Assembly (NCBI GenBank): GCA_963575745.1
Contig: CAUYUJ010018466.1
Coordinates: 68,501-132,500, forward strand
Reading direction: 5' to 3'
DNA from: Prorocentrum cordatum
Taxonomy: Eukaryota; Sar; Dinophyceae; Prorocentrales; Prorocentraceae
DNA length: 64,000 nt
Shown here: positions 56,213-64,000 of the stretch, piece after piece
Position numbering within the stretch: position 1 is the stretch's first letter
Layout of the letters: every line of letters starts with the position of its first letter
Position numbers and translations under genes: made by a program
Notes under the pieces: generated by a model
Database searches by the model: none
The model's input: only the letters and a program-made list of their open reading frames with translations
What the model was told of the DNA's origin: nothing

Positions 56213-56860
56213 AAAGAATAATTATTGTTGGGCCCCCTGGTGCACGCCCCCCTCGCCGCGCCTAGGCCGCAGCCACATTTTCATCATTTTCGTGAGGAAG
56301 TCTCAGGCAAAACGGGGGAGTCCGGATCCGGTTGTTTTGTTGACGCCCGCTTTCCCTGTCAAAAAACAATATAAAATGACATGTCTTGTTCTAACATAAC
56401 CAAACTTCAAGAATCCTTTGCAAAAAATGACACGAAGTGCACACTCGCGCGCGCAAGACGAAATCCTTCCAAAACCTTAGTTTTCGTAGCGATTTTAACA
56501 TAAAAACATCAAAAAACCAATGGTTTTTCAAAAAAAAATGTCAAAATTTCATCCCGCGCGCTCTTGCGGATTCGTAGGAAACCCAACACTTTTTAAACAT
56601 TTCTGTCAAACGGGCTTTTGCGAGCAACTTTTTCGAACTTCTGCAACAACGGTTGCGCACCTGCCAGGGCCATCATCCCTGTCAAATAATACCATGCGGG
56701 ACACATTCGTTTTTTCTTCGCGCGCGCACGCCGTCGTCGTCGGCCGCGGGGCCCTGAATAGTAGCCACGGTCGTCCGCATGCCACGAAGTGAAGTGTCCG
56801 AACGTCATAGGGCGGGAAGCTGGGTGTGGGTGGTGGCGAAGAGTCGTTTGGAAATTTGGT
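56213..56860. other. AT-rich island in GC-rich surroundings
   Basis: About 56340-56610 is markedly A/T-rich with A runs (for example CAAAAAATGACA near 56421 and CAAAAAAAAATGTC near 56529). The 20-bp dispersed motif seen at 8374 and 8540 occurs at 56294. No gene recognised. Confidence 0.5.
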
Positions 56861-56954
56861 AGAGCTTGAACCGGCCCCCCCACAAAGTGGGGGTATTGCC
56901 CGCCTCCTATGAAAACCCTGGCACTGGTGAGAACGGTGTGTCCCCACGTGCTAG

Positions 56955-56956
56955 TA

Positions 56957-57010
<54 letters not shown>

Positions 57011-57170
57011 ATTGTCGTGTTGACGATGGCGGTGATGGTGGTGATGATTCTGATCATGGCGACGACGACGAATAATAATAGCAATCTGACGATCAGGATG
57101 ATGATGATGCTGCTGCTGATGATGATGATGATGGTGGTGATGATGATGGTGGTGATGATGATTAGGAGGA
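56955..57170. repeat. (GTT)n then (GAT)n tract
   Basis: GTTGTTGTT from 56957 to about 57015, then GGTGATGAT and GATGATGCTGCT to about 57165. Confidence 0.93.
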
Positions 57171-57190
57171 GGTGAAGTGAATATGACCAT

Positions 57191-57544
57191 ATGGCAACCT
57201 CATGCGCAGCCCGTTGCTTTCGGAATCAGGAAGCCAAGTATAGCGAGGTTGACAGTGTTGAAGATGTTGAACGAGGGCAAGTCAGCAGAACAACCACAGC
57301 AACTATAGCGCACCATGACGACGACCAGGATGTAAAAAGACGGGAACATGGATCCCACGTGAACGTGAACGTGCCCTCGCAGAAGAAACCACGACTGAAA
57401 CACACATTTTCGAAGGGCCGCGCGGATTTTCTGGATCGGCGCTGGACTCCCCTTCCTGGCGCGCGGATTACGCCAGGGGCGGCGCATGAGGCGCCGCCAG
57501 GGTCCGGCCGATCCAAGAATTCCGTCTGGACCTCTGACAGTTAA
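57191..57544 (+). CDS. Small open frame, unknown
   Basis: A 117-codon ATG frame with a charged first half (KYSEVDSVEDVERGQVS, HHDDDQDVKRREH) and a basic second half. It follows the GTT/GAT tract. No domain and no splice evidence; it may be chance. Confidence 0.2.
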   Translation: MATSCAARCFRNQEAKYSEVDSVEDVERGQVSRTTTATIAHHDDDQDVKRREHGSHVNVNVPSQKKPRLKHTFSKGRADFLDRRWTPLPGARITPGAAHEAPPGSGRSKNSVWTSDS

Positions 57545-57824
57545 TGAGTATGTGGCTTTTTCTTCCTTTGTGCCTGTGGCCGAGCGGGACATGCAGAGCG
57601 AGAGCGATCATAAAAGCATACACCAGGCATCATACCGACGCCAGCTCTGACTGAACACAGTTCCCAACGTCCACGAGCAACGGTATGAACTACAAATTCC
57701 CAAAAGCATCGAGACTGATGGGCGTTTCTGGGCATTGCAAAGAGCACGCGCAAATGCTTAGCATGGTGAGCACCAGCTTCTGCGACCTGTCGAGCCGTTC
57801 CCGAGCCGAGCATCACGACATGGA

Positions 57825-57892
57825 AACCACAGACAGACACAGACAGACCGACAGACACAGATTGACGGATACTCAGGCGGACAGACAGAGAA

Positions 57893-57923
<31 letters not shown>

Positions 57924-57936
57924 GAGACAGACAGAA

Positions 57937-57973
<37 letters not shown>

Positions 57974-58015
57974 AAGGCAGACTTGATACACAGACACTCA
58001 GATAGACGCACAGAC
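57825..58015. repeat. (ACAG)n microsatellite
   Basis: ACAGACAG and CAGACAGA repeats with short interruptions. 57545-57825 and 58016-58255 show nothing recognisable. Confidence 0.93.
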
Positions 58016-58401
58016 AGGTAAACAGACGGACGGCAGCCGCGTACGTGACCGGTGCGTTGGCAATGCGGTGAATTGGCAAAACCACGGGCCAACGCTCTGG
58101 TTGGCACACCATTGGGAAACAGCGTGTTTGCCGTGGCCGTTAACGGCTGCGGTAGAACCCTTCGTTGGATTCGGCCAAGAGCTAGTTAGGCGCGGTCGCG
58201 AACGAGGCGCCTTGCATGGCGCTCGCCCTCGCGACTTCCCCTGAAGTCTAGGGCATGTGCAGCGTCGCCGTCGTCGCGACGTCCATCCTCCCTCCTCGTC
58301 CGCCCTCTAGACTTTTTGATTCTGCTCCCCATCCGTTCTCCTCGCATACCTGTCCCCGTCCCTCCACACCTCCGTCCTCCTCCTTCCCCTCCCCCCAGGT
58401 G

Positions 58402-58713
58402 ATGGCGACGGCGGCGACGACGACGGCGGCGACTGTGAAGGCGAAGGCGACGGCGACGGCGACGGGGAAAGCGGCGAAGGCGGCGAAGGCGACGAATGCG
58501 ACGACGGCATCAGTGGGCGCTGCCTCAGCTCCCCGCGGCCCGAGGACCCTCCTGCTCCTCCTTTTCCTTCTCATCCCCCTCCTGCTCACTGGGGGCTTCA
58601 CAGGCTTCACGTTGCTACCCAACTTGATGTTTTCTGTGGGAGCCCGCTTTGCACGCGGAATCCCGACAACCAGTTCGCAGACAAGCGAGGCCAAGAACGC
58701 GATGTGTCGATGA
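58402..58713 (+). CDS. Small membrane-protein-like frame
   Basis: After a pyrimidine tract ending in CCCCCAG the frame begins GTG ATG GCG. It encodes an Ala/Thr/Lys low-complexity stretch derived from GGCGAC repeats, then a hydrophobic segment (LLLLLFLLIPLLLTGGF) and a short tail ending at a TGA (58711-58713). If real it would be a single-pass membrane protein of about 100 residues. The acceptor-like AG|G start and the TM segment support it; the repeat-derived N-terminus and overlap with the LINE remnant argue against. Confidence 0.25.
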   Translation: MATAATTTAATVKAKATATATGKAAKAAKATNATTASVGAASAPRGPRTLLLLLFLLIPLLLTGGFTGFTLLPNLMFSVGARFARGIPTTSSQTSEAKNAMCR

Positions 58714-59150
58714 CATACTCAGGCACGCGGAGCTGCTTGTGGGCACTGCTGGCGGGACAGATGAGTGGATCGGCGTGGCCAGAACACCAAAGTGGAATGA
58801 CATGGAGACTAGATTTGTACATCATGAATGAGGTTGTTCGCCGTGATGCCTTCGCCTGTCGCTTCAGATTGTTTGCTTTCTCGGGGTGCTCCGTCCCCGC
58901 CCCGCTTGGTCCCCTCGCGTGGACACTGCTGCGGGCACCGTCACCGTCACGGTTGCGGAGGACGTGCTGCTCATGGCGAGGTCCTGTGCACATTTGAAGC
59001 CGGTGCTGGCTGACCTCATCACTTCCGCTACTGCAAGGGGCGTTCCTTGCACCCATCGAAGACGAAGGTGCTGAACACTCGCTCTGGGGCCCTCCTGAGC
59101 GAGGGGGCCGTGCCAGAGGCCCACGCGAGACAACCCGGGAGCGCCTAGTA
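58640..59150 (+). pseudogene. LINE-type reverse transcriptase remnant
   Basis: The frame of 58886 reads TVTVTVAEDVLLMARSCAHL and KPVLADLITSATARG, which corresponds to the YADD catalytic loop and following helix of LINE RTs. A shifted frame continues as LHPSKTKVLNTRSGALLSEG. The catalytic YADD is VAED: the first Asp is Glu (58958-58960). Upstream (58649-58831) a coherent frame (DILRHAELLVGTAGGTDEWI) may be the preceding RT region. The element is truncated and dead. Confidence 0.6.
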
Positions 59151-59249
59151 ACGCTCAAGAGCGTCCGGGACACCGCAGGATGCTGGGAAGCTTTTGGATC
59201 TGACTACGCGTGAAGGAAGACAGACGTGTGAGGGCCGCGGGTCGGCCCT

Positions 59250-59485
59250 GTTGGCCGGACACGGCGCGCATCGCCTCGCCCCCCTCTCCTGCTCCCCTCT
59301 TCCTTCCTCGCGTTCTCTTCGCCCTCCCCTCCCTCCTCGTCCCCTTCCTCCCCCCACTCCCTCCCCTTCCTCCTCCTCCCTCCTCCGTCTCTTTCCCCCT
59401 CCTCCCCCCCTTCTCCCCCTCCGCCTCCTCGTTCCCCTGCCACTCCCTTCCCTACCCTCCCTTGCCCCCCCCGCGGCTCGAGGCG
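59250..59485. repeat. CT/CCT-rich pyrimidine tract
   Basis: CCCCTCC and CTTCCTCC over about 230 bp without strict period. Confidence 0.8.
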
Positions 59486-59584
59486 GACGTTTCCTGTCCC
59501 ATCTGTCCCCCCTCGTTCACGAATCGCCGCCGCGCCAGCGGCCAGGCGATCCAGAATCCGACGGACCCAGGAGGGGGAAAGGGA

Positions 59585-59590
59585 CGATGA

Positions 59591-59624
<34 letters not shown>

Positions 59625-60292
59625 GGTGGTGGTGATGATGATGATGATGACGACGATGATGACGATGATGATGATGATGATGATGATGACGACGATGATG
59701 ATGATTATGATGATGCTGCTGATGCTGATGATGATGATTCTGATGATGACGATGATGACGATGGTGGTGGTGGTGATGATGATGATATAGATGATGATGA
59801 TGATGGTGGTGGTGGTGATGATGGTGATGATGATGATGATGCTGGTGCTGATGGTGGTGGTGATGATGACGACGCTGTTGATGATGATGTCGATGATGAT
59901 GATGCTGATGATGATGCCGATTATGACGATGATGACAATGATGCTGCTGATAATGATGATGATGGTGCTGATGATGATGCTGCTGATGATGATGATGATG
60001 ATGATGATTATTATTGTGGTGGTGGTGGTGGTGGTGGTAATGGTGATGTTGCTGCTGCTGATGATGATGCTGCCGCTGCTGCTGATGATGCTGATGAGAA
60101 AGAATCTTGTGGTGGCGGTGGTGATGATGCTGCTGATGAAGATGCTGATGATGAAGATGTTGTTGTTGATGATGATTATGATGATGACGATGATGACGAT
60201 GATGATGATGCTGATGATGATGACGATGATGATGATGATGATGATGATGATGCTGCTGCTGCTGCTTCTGCTGCTGCTGCTGCTGCTGATGC

Positions 60293-60336
<44 letters not shown>

Positions 60337-60400
60337 GATGATTGATGATTGGTGATTATGATGATGATGACGATGGTGGTGATGATGATGATGATGATGC

Positions 60401-60461
<61 letters not shown>

Positions 60462-60620
60462 GGTGGTGATGATGGTGATGATGCTGATGATGGTGATGAT
60501 GGTGATCATGACGATGGCGATGGTGAAGGCGATGGCGATGACGATGACGACGATGATGCTGATGCTGATGATGACGATGATGATTTTGATGATGATGCTG
60601 ATGCTGATGATCGCGGAGGT
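59585..60620. repeat. Giant (GAT)n tract
   Basis: About 1 kb of GATGAT with GGT, GCT, GAC and GTT blocks, in the same + orientation as the tracts at 24 and 44.5 kb. It passes into coding-like sequence within about 100 bp. Confidence 0.97.
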
Positions 60621-60713
60621 TGGGCGGAGGCCGCCACAGGGCCCACGCGATGGAACTCTGAGGAGAGTTGCGGACTCCACCCGTGGATCAGAGAGATGTG
60701 CGGTCGGCTGTAG

Positions 60714-62470
60714 CCCAGAACCTGCAGCAGACAGTTGGCGGGGTGTCCCTCGCTGGAGGCCGCCGGGAGGGTGGTGATCGCGGCGGAGGCTCGGCGCAGC
60801 AGTGTGGAGACCCTGCGCGGAGCTGGGGCCGACGCGAGTGACGACGACCTAGCAGAGCTGGTGGCCCGATTAAGATCGAGCATCAACGCAGGCAGCGCAC
60901 CCAGGACGAGGGCGTGGGAGGGCGAGAGGCTGGTCGCTGCCCTGGAACCCGTGGCCACGAAACTGGCACTGGGCAACCCCGCGCTGGCCTCGACGGACAT
61001 GCACCAAGCTTTGTGGTCCTTCGTCGAGGCGGGGGTCAAGGGCACGCAGGCGGAGGCCAGAGTACGGCGCGTGGCCACTGACGAGAGCGGCTGGCCGAAG
61101 CTGGCGGATAAGATCTGGGCCCGCGCCATCGGCGAGGAGGAGGATGAGGATCGCTTCGGCTGGATGCTTCACTGCAGGCTGGGGCTGCTGGCCGTTGGTG
61201 CGGTGACCGTGGCCCTGGCAGACGCTGGACGCTCCCGCGGGGGGGGGGCTTTCCTTCCTGATCGGGTGCGGCGTGCTGACTCGGACGCTGCCGCGACGGT
61301 GCATTACGTGGTGGTCCAGGTGGCGCCGACGACCGGCGTTCTCGAGTGCCTGCGACAGTGGAGGAGACGGACTGGAGACGTACTTCACCGAGGACGGCGA
61401 GGCCGCCGAGGACCAGGGGGCTGCGGCAGCTGCCCCGTCTCCTGCACCAGGGCCTGGCCTGCCGGGACAGGGGCCCGCTGTGCCAGCGCTGCTGGCCCCT
61501 CCGTGGAGCCCTGCCCTGGAGGCCGCAGCCCCCTGGTCAGCGGCCGAGAAGCCAGGAGCCAAGGACCTCGCAGCTCTGCGGGCTCTCGGCTCGGGACAAG
61601 CTGTGCAGGGCCCGTTCAGCCAGAGGGCCGCGGCGCAGATGCCTCCGCCCGACGCTGGCGGGGGGATGCCCCGTGGGGTCGGCGGCGGCGGTGCCGCAGC
61701 CTGCGGCCACCTCGCGCCGTTCGCTCCAGGGGGCGCGGTGGATCTGGGGATGCAGGCCAACGTGGTGAGGGCCACGCTGGCCGAGCCGCAGGCGAGGTCG
61801 GCCACCGACGCGTGCTGGGCGTGGCACTTCTGGGGGAGGACCTACGCGGCGGACGTCTCTCAGGGCCTGCGCCCGGACCTGCGTCGCCTGCTGCAGTGAC
61901 ATGGCTACGTGGGCGCGGGCACCAAGAGCCCGCCAGGCCCATCGCAGCCGCGGGAGCTGGAAAGTCAGTTGGCCAGCCCGACACCCGTCTGCGGCAATGG
62001 TCTGGCTGGAGGTCAGCCGTGGGCGTGGGCGCTGCCCGCCGCCGCCCGGCAGGAGGAGTCGACGTGGAACCTGAGCTTGCCGCCCGACTTGAAGCGCGCG
62101 GCGCTAGAGATCTGCCGAGCCGTGCGTGGACCGCGGGCGGCCGTTGCCCGCGACTGGCTCTCGCGTGAGGTGCGCGGGCAGAGGAGCGCCGCGGTGTGAA
62201 CTGATCCGTGGACAGCGGCGACGAATGTGGACTACTTTCCGGGTGCCGGCCGCTCGCGGGCCGAGGTGCTCACCCGCCTGGCGTCAGACGGCGCCCTGGA
62301 GCTGCATCTGAGGGGGCTGGCCAGCTACGTTTACGAGATGCGGACCGTTGACATGGTGGGGGCGGCGGCCATGCTGGCCGCGCGGCCGTCGGGCTCATCG
62401 GCGGACCTGGCGCCGACGTGGCTCGTGGCGGAGGCCGCGGCGCGCTGCGTGGCCGGGCGCCGGCGGGGCG
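60714..62470 (+). pseudogene. Unknown protein, frameshifted and with two in-frame TGA
   Basis: The frame opens after CTGTAG at 60708-60713, possibly a splice acceptor. To about 61340 it is coherent: ETLRGAGADASDDDLAELVA, EGERLVAALEPVATKLALG, RFGWMLHCRLGLLAVGAVTV. A 10-G run at about 61239-61249 and a further shift near 61345 lead to a second frame (GLETYFTEDGEAAEDQG, KDLAALRALGSGQAVQGPF, ATDACWAWHFWGRTYAADVS). That frame has TGA at 61897-61899 and 62197-62199, with coding texture on both sides (DLKRAALEICRAVRGPRA, then DYFPGAGRSRAEVLTRLASD). The tail is Gly/Arg-rich. Helical, soluble, no domain recognised. It lies tail-to-tail with the minus-strand gene at 62925-63449. Confidence 0.45.
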
Positions 62471-62924
62471 AGCGGGCGGCCGCATCAGGCAAGCGCGAAG
62501 GGCGTGGAGGCGGTCGAGGAGGGGGAGGCTTCGGCGGGGGCTGCGGCGGCAGTGTCGACCAGGCAGCTGGCGGCAGAGGCAGAGACAGCGACGGCGGGGG
62601 GCGGGGCCGAGGCCAGGGGGGGGCAATCCCCCAGGCCGCGGCAGGTCCCAGGCTTGACGGGAGCTGGCGCGCCGAGGGGCTCGCGGCCCACCCTCGGCCC
62701 GGCGTGGCTCCGCGCCGGGGCGGAGGCGGGCAGTGGCGCCGGCGACTGGGCGGCCTGGCTTGCGCGCGCGGGCCCTGCAGTGGATGGGGGCCAGTGCCGG
62801 GGCCTTCCTGCCCGTGCCCCTGCCAGGTCGGCCTCTTCGACGTCGCCTGTCGTCGGGCAGGATTCGCGCGAGGGTGGCGCGTCGCTTGCGAGTGTGGCGG
62901 CGGGCCCGCGGGCTCATCGAGCTC

Positions 62925-63449
62925 ATGAACGGGATGGGCCTTCTTCGGCTCGACGCCGAAGCCGCAGGAGGCCCGCGCGTCCTCAGGCGCCTCGAAGGTC
63001 CACGTGTCCTTCGGGAGGTCGTCGCGCAGCAGGTACCTCGCGCAGGCGTCGGTCGACCCCCCCGCGAAATCGAAGCGCTCCTCCAGCTCCTCAAAGATCG
63101 TGGCTGACTTCCCGTTGTAGTCCAGCGCGTTCTCCCCCTCGCCGCAGAAGGCCTTCTCGCCCTCCGGCAGCGCCCCCAGCGGGTCAACCGCGCGGTCGTC
63201 CCGAGGCTGCACGATGGCCAGCGCGTCCAGAGCAACGTGCCTGGCGATTCCCTTTCACTCTCCTGCGCGATCGCCCTGCGCTCCTCGGCTCGAGTCGAGT
63301 GCCGTCGGTTGATCGCCTGTCGGAGCATGCCCCTCGTAGTCGCGCTCGTACTTCGCCCCGTCCTGCAACGCGTGTTGCTGCGCGAGCTTCCAGGCCGACA
63401 TCTTCTGCGCGTCGTCCGTCTGTCGTCGGCCCGATGGTCTTGCCTTCAA
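62925..63449 (-). pseudogene. Unknown acidic protein, one in-frame TGA
   Basis: On the minus strand one frame reads DDAQKMSAWKLAQQHALQDG, AKYERDYEGHAP, a TGA at 63257-63255, then KGIARHVALDALAIVQPRDD, GEGENALDYNGKSATIFEEL, EERFDFAGGSTDACARYLLR and DDLPKDTWTFEAPED. The sequence is strikingly more protein-like than the opposite strand. An ATG lies at 63401-63399. Beyond about 62925 it becomes Pro/Arg-rich and is probably not translated. Function unknown. The single stop separates two well-preserved halves. Confidence 0.5.
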
Positions 63450-63689
63450 GGGGCCGCAGCTCCGGGCGGCCGGGGGCGTGGCCGCGGGCGCGGTCGCGCC
63501 GGTGATGGCCCCGCTGGCAGCCGTGGCTCAGCAGCCGCCACGGGCGGCCAGAGCGAGGGGGCGGGCGGGGGCGGCTGGGCGCCGCCGCGGTCCGCTGGAG
63601 CTGGAAGGCCGCCAGCCTTGGTGTGACGTGGGCGGCCGCCGCCGCCGCCGTCGTCGCTCTACTTGGCGGCGCCGATCGGACGCCCTGGC

Positions 63690-63984
63690 GCCGTCTTGGG
63701 AGTGGCGGCGAGATGTCGGTCTCCGCGGGGCACGTCGTAGATGGAGGGCTGGCGGCGGTGGTGACCGCGGCCCAAGGCGTCTCGGACATCGCGCTGCAGC
63801 CCTCGAAGAAGTCCGTGGGCCTGCTCGACGAGGCCTGGCGGACCTGGCCACCCTCGCAGTGCGTCGGCGCCATGCGGGGCGCATGGCGGACGACCCCGAC
63901 GTGCTGCCCAAATGGATTCGGACGGACTTCTTCGGCGTGGCTACGCCGCCCCCCGGGGCGGGCGCAGCCGGCCGATTATGCTGA
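63690..63984 (+). pseudogene. Unknown coding-like segment near the window edge
   Basis: One frame reads EMSVSAGHVVDGGLAAVVTA, AQGVSDIALQPSKKSVGLLD, EAWRTW; a shifted frame continues LADLATLAVRRRHAGRMADD and PDVLPKWIRTDFFGVATPPP to a TGA at 63982-63984. It leads into GATGACGATGATGATG at the end of the window. Not recognised. Confidence 0.35.
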
Positions 63985-64000
63985 TGACGATGATGATGTT
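63977..64000. repeat. Start of a further GAT tract, cut by the window end
   Basis: TGCTGATGACGATGATGATG; its length beyond the window is unknown. Confidence 0.6.

Overview
The window reads as nuclear DNA of a eukaryote with a large, GC-rich, repeat-laden genome, most probably a dinoflagellate. The support is: (i) remnants of a Copia-type retrotransposon polyprotein whose gag, protease, integrase and RT-RNase H segments look like the family I know from dinoflagellate genomes; (ii) LINE-type and DIRS-like RT/RNase H fragments; (iii) very high GC mixed with kilobase-scale triplet repeats, pentamer satellites and a 366-bp satellite; (iv) short coding islands that end or begin at AG|G junctions, as in dinoflagellate introns. 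There is nothing bacterial: no operons, no Shine-Dalgarno spacing, no CRISPR. I recognised no tRNA or rRNA gene. No species can be named.

Layout. 0-5 kb: a decayed Cys-rich reading frame (640-2074), GC-rich spacer, and a second open frame with a Cys cluster (4006-4674). 5.35-8.37 kb: a satellite with a 366-bp period, itself built of 64-bp subrepeats. 8.7-9.4 kb: a DIRS-like RNase H remnant. 9.4-17.6 kb: mostly dispersed and simple repeats (CTACTC, CTTG, a GPQEAP-encoding minisatellite, C-tract units, TATTGG units). 17.97-18.74 kb: the best ordinary gene fragment, an EF-hand plus Miro-type EF-associated segment. 20.6-26.8 kb: pyrimidine (TCC) tracts, then purine (GAG/GAT) tracts, with two tiny exon-like islands. 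27.05-36.55 kb: one degenerate Copia element on the + strand, in the order gag, protease, methyltransferase-like segment, integrase, RT, RNase H. 37.5-39.7 kb: minisatellite, GCC repeats and TTAGC/ATAGC satellites. 39.97-42.3 kb: a candidate first exon, basic coding-like sequence and TCC tracts ending in a candidate terminal exon. 44.5-46.05 kb: a giant GAT tract followed by a LINE RNase H remnant. 47-54.7 kb: GC-rich coding-like sequence of unknown function with two tandem-repeat arrays. 54.8-58 kb: simple repeats and an AT-rich island. 58.4-59.2 kb: a small membrane-protein-like frame and a LINE RT remnant. 59.6-60.6 kb: a third giant GAT tract. 60.7-64 kb: two convergent unknown coding regions, then more coding-like sequence running into another GAT tract at the window edge.

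No set of genes here forms a visible pathway. Most coding content is decayed mobile-element protein, shown by frameshifts, in-frame stops and lost catalytic residues. The most striking structural observation is a dispersed repeat present twice: its unique flanks are about 50 bp apart in one copy (14.1 kb) and about 2.2 kb apart in the other (24.1-26.3 kb), because a triplet tract between them has expanded.
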